A DNA stretch of 5,043 bases from an uncultured Ruminococcus sp. (GTDB lineage Bacteria > Bacillota > Clostridia > Oscillospirales > Acutalibacteraceae). Shown one piece after another: positions 1 through 5,043 of this stretch. The notes below the pieces were generated by a model that worked only from the letters and a program-made list of their open reading frames with translations, was not told the origin of the DNA and searched no databases. A program made the translations under genes and the position numbers. Position 1 is the first letter of the stretch. Each line of letters starts with the position of its first letter. The DNA is taken from positions 1-5,043 of the forward strand of contig CACYDD010000328.1 in the NCBI GenBank assembly GCA_902773065.1, given 5' to 3'.

Positions 1-1795
1 CCGGAGGAGAGCCGATCAGCTTGGAAACGGTATGTTTTTCCATATATTCGGACATATCAAAACGGATCATGGCATTTTCGTCACCGAACATTGCTTCTGC
101 CAGCGATTTGCAAAGTTCTGTTTTACCTACGCCCGTCGGACCTAAGAAGATAAACGAACCTACCGGGCGTTTCGGGTCTTTCAGACCTACCCTGCCTCTG
201 CGGATAGCTCTTGCTACCGCCGAAACAGCCTCGTCCTGACCAATAATTCTTTCGTGAAGGATATCTTCAAGGCGGAGAAGCCGTTTGCTTTCCTCTTCTG
301 TCAGCTGTACAACGGGAACACCTGTCCAGCTTGATACGATCTGGGCAATATCCTCGCCTGTGACCTCGCCGTTTTTGTGCTGGTTTTTCTCCTCCCACTC
401 ACGTTTCTTATTTTCAAGCTCTTCTTTCAGCTTTTTCTGCTCATCACGCACATTTGCAGCACGTTCAAAATCCTGATTATTCACAGCCTCTGCCTTTTCC
501 TGTTCCAGCTCCTTGATTCTGGTTTCAAGCTCCTGCAAGTCCTCGGGAGCAGTATATGCTCTGAGTCTTACTCTGGAAGCGGCTTCGTCGATAAGGTCTA
601 TCGCCTTGTCAGGCAGATATCTGTCCGCAATATATCTGGAAGAAAGCTTGACAGCCGCAATAATCGCTTCATCTGTAATCTTTACTTTGTGATGTGCTTC
701 GTACTTGTCACGCAGACCTTTCAGGATTTCCTCTGCCTCATCCTCGCTCGGTTCACCGACTGTAACAGGCTGGAAACGTCTTTCGAGTGCCGCATCCTTT
801 TCAATATATTTGCGGTACTCATTCAGCGTCGTTGCACCGATCACACGAAATTCTCCCCTCGCAAGAGAGGGTTTGAGAATATTTGCCGCATCTGCCGAAC
901 CCTCCGCAGCACCCGAACCGATGATTGTATGGAGCTCATCAATAAACAGGATAACATTTCCCGACTTTTTTACTTCATCGATCGCACCGCTGATACGCTC
1001 CTCAAAGTCACCTCTGAATTTCGTTCCTGCGATCATACCTGTAAGATCAAGTGATACGATACGCATATTTTTTAACGGCTCGGGAACATCACCCGAAACG
1101 ATCTGGAGAGCAAGACCCTCTGCAACCGCTGTTTTACCGACACCGGGTTCGCCGATCAGACAGGGATTGTTCTTGGTACGACGTGACAGTATCTGTATTA
1201 CTCTTTCAATTTCCTCTTTTCTGCCGATAACCGGGTCAATATTGCCCTTTTCGGCTTCTTTGGTCAGATCTCTGCCATATTTTTCAAGAATTGTACCCTT
1301 ACCGCCTTTTTCACTGTGTCCTCGTGCAAAATTTTCGCCCGATTCTGCTTCTTCCTCGTTGCTGAGAAGCTCCCGTACAGAATTGATAATATCTCCCTGC
1401 TGTACGCCGCTTTCGCTGAGAAAATGATTGGCATAACTTCCGCTGTCTGCAATTAAAGCGATCAGTATATGCTCTGTACCGACATATTTTGTGCCAAGCT
1501 CCGCTGCCTGTTTCACAGCAAGCTGCACCAGTCTTTTGGTTCTCGGCGTAAAATCATCGGGATCAAGTCTTGTCGGACTTCCCACACCGATCTGTGTTCT
1601 GATTCTTTCCTCAATAACACCGGCAGATGCACCTGCTTCTTCAAGAATTCTGCAGGCGGCACTGTCGCTTTCTTTCAAAAGTCCGAGCAGAATATGCTCA
1701 CTTCCTACATAGCTGTGACCCATTTCCTGAGCCGATTCGATCGCATAATTGATCGCATTATTTGCCTTTTCTGTAAAACCTCTGAATTTATACAT
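1..1795 (-). CDS. clpC: ClpC, AAA+ unfoldase of the Clp protease (C-terminus outside window)
   Basis: ClpC is the cytoplasmic HSP100 ATPase that unfolds substrates and feeds them into ClpP. I translated 598 codons without a stop; the frame runs off the left edge, and about 210 residues, including the ClpP-docking loop, are missing. Visible domains: two Clp N-terminal repeats (about 1-145, with GSEHILLGLL and GTEHILIALI); first ATPase domain with Walker A GEPGVGKT (215-222), Walker B ending in D286-E287, pore loop GTKFRG (257-262) and ALERRF (336-341); a UVR-like coiled middle domain (about 418-470) with QDFERAANVRD, whose Phe443 matches the M-domain tip residue of Bacillus ClpC; and a second Walker A GPTGVGKT (552-559). 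The middle domain and both P-loops identify ClpC rather than ClpA or ClpB. The ATG at 1795 is the first possible start, because an in-frame TGA lies three codons upstream. Its GAGG site is only 4 nt away, so initiation may be modest. It is the last visible gene of the ctsR operon. Confidence 0.97.
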   Translation of the reverse strand, partial: MYKFRGFTEKANNAINYAIESAQEMGHSYVGSEHILLGLLKESDSAACRILEEAGASAGVIEERIRTQIGVGSPTRLDPDDFTPRTKRLVQLAVKQAAELGTKYVGTEHILIALIADSGSYANHFLSESGVQQGDIINSVRELLSNEEEAESGENFARGHSEKGGKGTILEKYGRDLTKEAEKGNIDPVIGRKEEIERVIQILSRRTKNNPCLIGEPGVGKTAVAEGLALQIVSGDVPEPLKNMRIVSLDLTGMIAGTKFRGDFEERISGAIDEVKKSGNVILFIDELHTIIGSGAAEGSADAANILKPSLARGEFRVIGATTLNEYRKYIEKDAALERRFQPVTVGEPSEDEAEEILKGLRDKYEAHHKVKITDEAIIAAVKLSSRYIADRYLPDKAIDLIDEAASRVRLRAYTAPEDLQELETRIKELEQEKAEAVNNQDFERAANVRDEQKKLKEELENKKREWEEKNQHKNGEVTGEDIAQIVSSWTGVPVVQLTEEESKRLLRLEDILHERIIGQDEAVSAVARAIRRGRVGLKDPKRPVGSFIFLGPTGVGKTELCKSLAEAMFGDENAMIRFDMSEYMEKHTVSKLIGSPP

Positions 1796-1858
1796 AAAAC
1801 CTCACTCTTTTCAATTTCATTTCATCAAATCTGCTTCGTACAACTCTCACGCATAATC

Positions 1859-1889
1859 ATTGCACATTGTACATTGCACATTGTACATT
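1859..1889. repeat. Tandem 7-bp repeat (ATTGYAC x4) at the mcsB-clpC junction
   Basis: Four back-to-back 7-mers alternate ATTGCAC, ATTGTAC, ATTGCAC, ATTGTAC and end in a partial ATT, so the array is also two exact copies of a 14-bp unit. It starts about 63 bp upstream of the clpC ATG, and its last bases overlap the mcsB stop codon (1888-1890). It fills about a third of the 92-bp gap between the two genes. I see no clear promoter or terminator in the rest of that gap, which suggests read-through from mcsB into clpC. The function of the repeat is unknown. Confidence 0.85.
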
Positions 1890-2943
1890 ATTCTTCAAGT
1901 CTTCGGCTGGCGGGTACCTGCTTTCTCATAAGTGCACTTCTGACAACTTCCGCACGGATGCGGTCACGCTCGTGTGGATTCAGCTTTTTGCCAATGTTTT
2001 TCATCAGCGTTGCAGGCTGTACCTCTATCATAAGGTGGTTGATCGTATCAAAATCGATATTCTCAAATACACCGATTTCTACACCGAAACGCAGGTCTGA
2101 AAGCAGCTTCATACATTCGTCATTGCTGAGAAGCTTTGCATACTGCAAAATACCGTAGGCACGGAATATTTTGTCAAGAACAGAAATGTTTTTCGCCATT
2201 GCCTCTCTGGCAGCTCTTTCCTGAGTGATGATCTGTGTGGCAATATCCCGCAGGTTATTAATAGCTTCCTTTTCGGAAATACCGAGTGTTACCTGATTGG
2301 AAAGCTGGTAAACCGAACCCTTCGGATCTGTACCCTCTCCATACATTCCTCTTATCACAAAGCCGAGCTTGGCAAGGGAAGCACTGATTTTTCCCATTGC
2401 TCCGCTTTCCCTGAGTGCAGGCAGATGAAGCATTAACGATGCTCTCATGCCTGTTCCGATATTGGTCGGGCATTGTGTCAGATAGCCGAGTTTATCATCA
2501 AATGCAAAATTAAGCTGTTCATCAAAAAGTGTATCGATCTTATCCGCAAGGTCATATGCTCCGTCAAGATCCATATTCGGGCGGATCACCTGTATACGGA
2601 TATGATCCTCTTCATTGATCATAATGCTCACGGACTCATCATCTAAAAGGAGAAGTCCTCTTCCCTGTCTGTCCGAAATAAATTCAGGGCTTACCAGATG
2701 TCTTTCAACAAGAGAAACCGCCTCCTCCTGTGTCAGCTCCGACATCTGGATATACTTGAATCTGTCCGAAATAGCACTGTGACCGCCGAGAGCCGCTTCT
2801 TTTACGATAGAAGCAACCTTGCGCTTTTTTTCCTCGTTCAGTCTGCACGGAAACGGATAATCCTTCATGTTACGTGCAAATCTGATCCTTGTGCTGATCA
2901 CAACATCACTGACATCCTTGCGCTGTTTTATTACTTCACTCAT
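1888..2943 (-). CDS. mcsB: McsB, protein arginine kinase
   Basis: McsB phosphorylates arginine residues on proteins. It inactivates the repressor CtsR and marks misfolded proteins for ClpC-ClpP. The 351 residues match the family's usual length (about 350-360). It has the phosphagen-kinase fold signatures: STRIRFARN (17-25), NEEDH (110-114) and the catalytic-cysteine motif CPTNIGTG (158-165, Cys158). Near the C-terminus RDRIRA (326-331) fits the RDxxRA phosphoarginine-binding motif that separates McsB from metazoan arginine and creatine kinases. All expected catalytic elements are present, so I judge it active. The ATG at 2943 has a strong site, AAGGGGGT, 7 nt upstream; this site overlaps the mcsA stop codon and the genes are only 13 bp apart, which suggests coupled translation. 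That fits McsA being the obligatory activator of McsB. The final codons run into a short tandem repeat. Confidence 0.97.
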   Translation of the reverse strand: MSEVIKQRKDVSDVVISTRIRFARNMKDYPFPCRLNEEKKRKVASIVKEAALGGHSAISDRFKYIQMSELTQEEAVSLVERHLVSPEFISDRQGRGLLLLDDESVSIMINEEDHIRIQVIRPNMDLDGAYDLADKIDTLFDEQLNFAFDDKLGYLTQCPTNIGTGMRASLMLHLPALRESGAMGKISASLAKLGFVIRGMYGEGTDPKGSVYQLSNQVTLGISEKEAINNLRDIATQIITQERAAREAMAKNISVLDKIFRAYGILQYAKLLSNDECMKLLSDLRFGVEIGVFENIDFDTINHLMIEVQPATLMKNIGKKLNPHERDRIRAEVVRSALMRKQVPASRRLEE

Positions 2944-2956
2944 TGAAATGACCCCC

Positions 2957-3469
2957 TTACTTGCTTTCGCCGCCTGCTGTATTCATATTGCCTTCCAGTT
3001 CCCTGATCTTGTCACGAAGCTGTGCTGCCTTTTCAAACTCCTGTGTTTTGATTGCTTCTTCAAGCTCATAACGGCAGCGGCTGATCTCATTTTTGATCTT
3101 TACTTCTGCACCAGCACTCCTTGCAAGCTTGCCTGTGTGAGTGGTTCTTCCGTGAATACGCTGTATCGACGGAAGAAGCTTGTCATTGAATTCTTCATAG
3201 CAATGCGCACAGCCCACTTTACCTGATTTTGCAATATCCTCAAAGCTGCTGCCGCAGAAGGAACAGCGTTTTGCAGAACGCTCATTTCCGAAGCTCTCCA
3301 TAAAGCTGCCGAAGATCTTGTCGATATCCAGTCCGAAATTACCGAAAAACGATCCGTAACCGAGTTTTGCAGCACATTCAGGACAAAGATTGTATTCTTT
3401 GAGTTCACCGTTCAAAATTGTTTTGATATGTGTTGTAGCCTGTCTTTTTTCACATGATTGACATAACAT
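2957..3469 (-). CDS. mcsA: McsA, zinc-binding activator of McsB
   Basis: McsA is a small cytoplasmic partner that binds and activates the arginine kinase McsB and modulates CtsR. The 170-residue product begins with CxxC at Cys3/Cys6, followed by pairs at Cys29/Cys32, Cys69/Cys72 and Cys87/Cys90, the four zinc-binding pairs expected of the family. The C-terminal part (about 132-160) is a charged coiled UVR motif, EEAIKTQEFEKAAQLRDKI, similar to the middle domain of the ClpC encoded downstream. The length is near that of Bacillus McsA (about 185). The ATG at 3469 follows an excellent site, AAGGGAGG (3478-3485), with 8-nt spacing. The 138-bp gap from ctsR is unusually long for this operon and holds an inverted-repeat element. 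The product is a metal-binding adaptor, not an enzyme. Confidence 0.96.
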   Translation of the reverse strand: MLCQSCEKRQATTHIKTILNGELKEYNLCPECAAKLGYGSFFGNFGLDIDKIFGSFMESFGNERSAKRCSFCGSSFEDIAKSGKVGCAHCYEEFNDKLLPSIQRIHGRTTHTGKLARSAGAEVKIKNEISRCRYELEEAIKTQEFEKAAQLRDKIRELEGNMNTAGGESK

Positions 3470-3497
3470 AATAAATTCCTCCCTTAAAATAAGTGTG

Positions 3498-3598
3498 GAG
3501 TTTGGAGTTGTTGATAAACAACAGTACTATTTTGTGTGTTAACTTTAGCAAAGTGCATTAAATCATTATTTTCTAATAATGACTCACATTCCAAACTC
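3498..3598. repeat. Small inverted-repeat element between ctsR and mcsA
   Basis: A perfect 9-bp inverted repeat, GAGTTTGGA (3498-3506) and TCCAAACTC (3590-3598), bounds about 100 bp of AT-rich DNA. Inside are three more short palindromes: GTTGTT-GATA-AACAAC (3507-3522), ACTTT-AGC-AAAGT (3542-3554) and a perfect 8-bp stem TCATTATT-TTCT-AATAATGA (3563-3582). It holds no ORF. It could be a miniature mobile or repetitive palindromic element, or an mRNA processing or attenuation structure within the operon transcript. None of the stems is GC-rich or followed by a U-tract on the minus strand, so it is not a convincing terminator. Confidence 0.5.
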
Positions 3599-3607
3599 AA
3601 TCAGTTT

Positions 3608-4069
3608 CTAATCGCTGAGCATTATATGTGTGATCAGAAGATTTTTCATTACAGAAGCACGAAGTGTGTCTCTCAGTTCCTGCGGTACTGCGGCATATGC
3701 CTTATCTGACAATGCAGCAGATATCATGGCATAATCATATTCAGATATCATATCCTGCTCGATCAGATTGCCAAGAATCGCTGATGATGCTGCTGTGGAT
3801 ATCTTATCCCCGATGGAGTTAACAATGTGCATCATTGCCACTCGTTTATCGGTTGTCACCCTTGTGATCCGGATATAACCGCCGCCTCCTCTTCTGCTCT
3901 CTACAATATACCCCTGTTCAGGCGTGAAACGTGACGTAATTACGTAGTTGATCTGACTCGGAACACATCCCAGAATATTTGCCAGTTCATTTCGCTGTAT
4001 TTCGGCATTTCCTCCCGTTTCATCCAGCATCCGAACGATATACTGTGCTACAAGATCACTCATCTTCAT
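3608..4069 (-). CDS. ctsR: CtsR, class III heat-shock repressor
   Basis: CtsR is the dimeric repressor of clp genes in Firmicutes. It binds direct heptad repeats and is released at high temperature or by McsB action. From the start chosen here it has 153 residues, matching the family (about 150-155). The N-terminal winged helix-turn-helix (about 4-75) contains the hallmark CVPSQINYVITSRFT (35-49) and the glycine-rich wing RRGGGGYIRI (59-68), which contacts DNA and is known as the heat-sensing loop; its arginines correspond to the region targeted by McsB. The rest (about 80-150) is the helical C-terminal domain. Possible starts are GTG 4078, ATG 4075 and ATG 4069. I prefer 4069, which lies 10 nt from AAAGGA (4080-4085), whereas the other two sit too close. 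It is the first gene of the operon and very probably represses itself through the operators at 4116-4188. Confidence 0.96.
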   Translation of the reverse strand: MKMSDLVAQYIVRMLDETGGNAEIQRNELANILGCVPSQINYVITSRFTPEQGYIVESRRGGGGYIRITRVTTDKRVAMMHIVNSIGDKISTAASSAILGNLIEQDMISEYDYAMISAALSDKAYAAVPQELRDTLRASVMKNLLITHIMLSD

Positions 4070-4079
4070 TCCCATCACG

Positions 4080-4085
4080 TCCTTT
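4080..4085 (-). promoter_or_regulatory. Ribosome binding site of ctsR
   Basis: AAAGGA on the minus strand is the only purine-rich site ahead of ctsR. It leaves 1 nt to GTG 4078, 4 nt to ATG 4075 and 10 nt to ATG 4069, so spacing favours the ATG at 4069. Confidence 0.6.
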
Positions 4086-4115
4086 CAGTGTCATTTTATT
4101 TCAAGACTGTTTGTC

Positions 4116-4132
4116 TTTGACTTTCTTTGACC
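4116..4132 (-). promoter_or_regulatory. CtsR operator 1, perfect direct heptad repeat
   Basis: On the minus strand the site reads GGTCAAA-GAA-AGTCAAA. This is an exact match to the known CtsR box, two (A/G)GTCAAA heptads separated by NAN. It begins about 10 bp downstream of the -10 box, so it overlaps the predicted transcription start and early leader. A bound CtsR dimer would block initiation or promoter escape. Confidence 0.93.
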
Positions 4133-4142
4133 TTGTATCTAT

Positions 4143-4171
4143 ATTATAAAATCAAGGTCAGAAAAAGTCAA
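4143..4171 (-). promoter_or_regulatory. Sigma-A-type promoter of the ctsR-mcsA-mcsB-clpC operon
   Basis: On the minus strand TTGACT (4166-4171) and a perfect TATAAT (4143-4148) are separated by exactly 17 bp, so this is close to the vegetative consensus. Transcription should start near 4134-4137 and give a leader of about 65 nt before the ctsR ATG at 4069. The -35 hexamer lies within the complement of a CtsR heptad, and another CtsR box covers the start region. This indicates a strong housekeeping promoter held down by CtsR rather than one needing an alternative sigma factor. Confidence 0.9.
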
Positions 4172-4172
4172 A
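4156..4172 (+). promoter_or_regulatory. CtsR operator 2, over the -35 box and spacer
   Basis: On the plus strand the site reads GGTCAGA-AAA-AGTCAAA, with one mismatch (G for A at heptad position 6) to the CtsR box. It faces opposite to operator 1. Its second heptad (4166-4172) contains the complement of the -35 hexamer, so binding here would directly block RNA polymerase. Confidence 0.75.
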
Positions 4173-4188
4173 GTCAGAAAAAGTCAAA
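4172..4188 (+). promoter_or_regulatory. CtsR operator 3, upstream of the -35 box
   Basis: On the plus strand the site reads AGTCAGA-AAA-AGTCAAA, again with one mismatch at heptad position 6. It shares base 4172 with operator 2 and repeats it at a 16-bp shift, so the two form a tandem array. It lies just upstream of the -35 box. Confidence 0.7.
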
Positions 4189-4193
4189 AATCA

Positions 4194-4215
4194 GGAGACA
4201 GCCGTAGCTATCTCC
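4194..4215 (-). terminator. Hairpin with UACG tetraloop upstream of the ctsR promoter
   Basis: The minus strand folds as GGAGATAGC, loop TACG, GCTGTCTCC: a 9-bp stem with one G-U wobble, capped by a C(UACG)G loop, which belongs to the very stable UNCG class. It is followed by TGATTTTTGACTTTTT. On the plus strand the wobble becomes a C-A mismatch, so the RNA structure suits minus-strand transcription. It probably acts as a secondary terminator that insulates the ctsR promoter from the transporter gene. Confidence 0.55.
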
Positions 4216-4282
4216 CGTTTTCTTCGTTTTTCTCTTTTTTACTATTAATTTTATAGATTTATTTTAAAACGTACAACAAAAG

Positions 4283-4319
4283 CAACAGCACGGCAAGTCA
4301 TCGCCTTACCGTGCTGTTG
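4283..4319 (-). terminator. Main terminator of the Amt-PII gene
   Basis: A 15-bp stem, CAACAGCACGGTAAG on the minus strand, pairs with CTTGCCGTGCTGTTG around a 7-nt loop and contains one G-U wobble. It is followed by CTTTTGTTG and then more T-rich sequence. The U-tract is interrupted but the stem is long and GC-rich. On the plus strand a C-A mismatch interrupts the stem, though a T-rich tract follows there too. It lies 151 bp beyond the stop codon of the transporter fusion. Confidence 0.75.
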
Positions 4320-4469
4320 TTCCCTTTTTGTTTTTCCTTTTTATTCGTCCCATACCCCTATAGGACAACCCTTTTGTTTTTTCTTAACCCTTCATAATGG
4401 TCAGTTTTCTGACCTGCCATCCGGATAATAGGGTGTTTTCCCGTTTACCCACTTATCCTGAATGCCAAC
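4320..4469 (-). other. Structured 3' UTR of the Amt-PII gene
   Basis: These 150 bp between the stop codon and the main terminator stem hold no ORF but several potential RNA hairpins. The first is an imperfect stem (4423-4458), GGATAA with TTATCC plus GGGT with ACCC around a 2x2 internal loop. The second is a perfect 6-bp stem, GGTCAG with CTGACC around AAAA (4399-4414). The third is an 8-pair stem, GTCCTATA-GGGG-TATGGGAC, with one U-G wobble (4347-4366). That wobble is a C-A mismatch on the plus strand, which supports function in the minus-strand transcript. Stretches rich in A on the minus strand separate the third hairpin from the terminator. Confidence 0.45.
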
Positions 4470-5043
4470 TTAGTTGCTATCCTGAAGTGCTTCCATACCT
4501 GTCACACCTGTACGGACTTTTACGATATCTTCCACATCGGAAATGAAGATCTTACCGTCACCGATATGTCCTGTATAAAGAGCCTTGACAGCAGCATCTA
4601 CAACTGTCTTGACAGGAACTTTGCAAACTACGATATCTACCTGTACCTTCGGCAGGAGGTTCATCTCAACCTCTACACCACGGTAGTATTCTGTCTTACC
4701 CTTCTGAACACCGCATCCGAGTACCTGAGTTACTGTCATACCTGTGATACCGATATCGGAAAGTGCTGCATTAAGATCAGAGAATTTGCTCTGCTTTGTG
4801 ATAATGCGAATGTTGGTGAACTTAACACCGTCGGAAGTTGCTGCCTTGCCTGCACTGCCTGAAAGCTTCACCTCAACAGCCTTTTCGGGAGGTACATCGC
4901 CCTCTTTGAATTCTTCGCTTGTTTCACCTGTAAGTACCTGAGGAACAGGCATAAAGTCAGCATAAGAGCTAGAAAGACCATGCTCTGTGAGATCAAGACC
5001 TCTTACTTCTTCTTCCTTCGATGCACGCAGACCGATCGTCTTC
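4470..5043 (-). CDS. Ammonium transporter Amt fused to a C-terminal PII domain (N-terminus outside window)
   Basis: This is the end of a membrane ammonium channel with its own PII regulator attached. The 190 visible residues start inside the cytoplasmic Amt tail: LRASKEEEVRGLDLTEHG followed by YADF (visible residues 5-30), the conserved end of Amt/AmtB proteins. A linker of about 43 residues rich in Glu, Ala and Gly follows, then a full PII domain (about 74-188). The PII part has ITGMTVTQV, the T-loop QKGKTEYYRG, LPKV, the B-loop TGHIGDGK and a C-loop VRTG. By alignment with E. coli GlnB, Arg47 (which plugs the AmtB pore in GlnK) is kept, Tyr51 (uridylylated in enterics) is Val, and Arg101 is Lys. 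The reading frame is continuous through the junction, and the Met at 4952 has no ribosome site, so a separate PII gene is unlikely. The transmembrane part lies beyond the right edge. A terminator separates it from the ctsR operon. Confidence 0.93.
   Translation of the reverse strand, partial: KTIGLRASKEEEVRGLDLTEHGLSSSYADFMPVPQVLTGETSEEFKEGDVPPEKAVEVKLSGSAGKAATSDGVKFTNIRIITKQSKFSDLNAALSDIGITGMTVTQVLGCGVQKGKTEYYRGVEVEMNLLPKVQVDIVVCKVPVKTVVDAAVKALYTGHIGDGKIFISDVEDIVKVRTGVTGMEALQDSN

Noticed and set aside
441..540. UVR-like motif shared by McsA and the ClpC middle domain, as a possible recent duplication or fusion.
   Set aside because: This resemblance is a known feature of the two families and reflects their shared adaptor-type coiled coil, not an oddity of this locus.
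377..1427. Long plus-strand open frames (377-1054 and 705-1427).
   Set aside because: They lie wholly within the minus-strand clpC frame, which has clear ClpC domains. Their translations are rich in Ser, Phe, Cys and Arg, show no family motif and have no supporting ribosome sites.
1859..1889. CRISPR array at the short tandem repeats.
   Set aside because: The units are 7 bp and directly adjacent with no spacers, and no cas genes are present.
1469..2158. Plus-strand open frames across the clpC start and mcsB end (1469-2158, 1867-2100).
   Set aside because: They are antisense to well-supported clpC and mcsB coding sequence, and 1469-2158 runs through the tandem repeat. No recognisable domain is present.
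3100..3408. Minus-strand open frame inside mcsA in another frame.
   Set aside because: It overlaps the mcsA zinc-binding coding region completely, and its product has no recognisable motif.
4248..4276. Possible minus-strand promoter TTGTAC, 17 bp, TAAAAT just downstream of the main terminator.
   Set aside because: Both boxes are weak, the region is AT-rich enough to give such matches by chance, and no gene needs it because the ctsR promoter is much better. A small RNA from here is possible but unsupported.
4566..4941. Plus-strand open frames opposite the PII domain (4566-4862, 4744-4941).
   Set aside because: They are the reverse strand of a conserved PII domain and have no convincing translation signals.
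4470..4952. A stand-alone PII gene starting at the Met codon at 4952.
   Set aside because: No Shine-Dalgarno sequence precedes that ATG, and the 30 codons upstream in the same frame encode the conserved Amt tail, so the Met is internal to a fusion.

Overview
The window comes from a low-to-moderate GC Gram-positive bacterium of the Firmicutes, most likely class Clostridia and plausibly a Ruminococcus-like gut or rumen organism. The CtsR-McsA-McsB-ClpC proteins and purine-rich Shine-Dalgarno sites show the phylum directly. The narrower placement is inference from codon style and from the ammonium-transporter/PII fusion. Every gene I can support lies on the minus strand, so the window reads right to left.

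Layout in transcription order. (1) At 5043-4470 is the 3' end of an ammonium transporter gene, whose cytoplasmic tail continues in frame into a complete PII signalling domain. (2) At 4469-4070 is a 400-bp intergenic region. Its first half is a structured 3' UTR with several hairpins, ending in a 15-bp terminator stem. A second, smaller hairpin with a UACG loop follows, then a near-consensus promoter (TTGACT, 17 bp, TATAAT) surrounded by three CtsR-type operators. (3) The canonical class III heat-shock operon follows: ctsR (4069-3608), mcsA (3469-2957), mcsB (2943-1888) and clpC (1795 to the left edge, cut off after 598 codons, roughly three quarters of the usual length).

How the genes work together, from known families. 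CtsR represses the operon by binding direct heptad repeats at the promoter. McsA is a zinc-binding activator of the protein arginine kinase McsB. McsB inactivates CtsR and marks damaged proteins with phosphoarginine. ClpC, an AAA+ unfoldase, delivers such substrates to ClpP. All the key residues I looked for are present, so the circuit appears intact and autoregulated.

The core operon is ordinary. The parts worth a second look are the Amt-PII fusion (the uridylylation tyrosine is replaced by valine while the pore-plugging arginine is kept), the operator arrangement in which the -35 box is itself part of a CtsR repeat, a small inverted-repeat element between ctsR and mcsA, a four-copy 7-bp tandem repeat between mcsB and clpC, and the hairpin-rich 3' UTR of the transporter gene. 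I found no CRISPR array, tRNA, rRNA or transposase gene, and no clear sign of an unknown multi-gene system.
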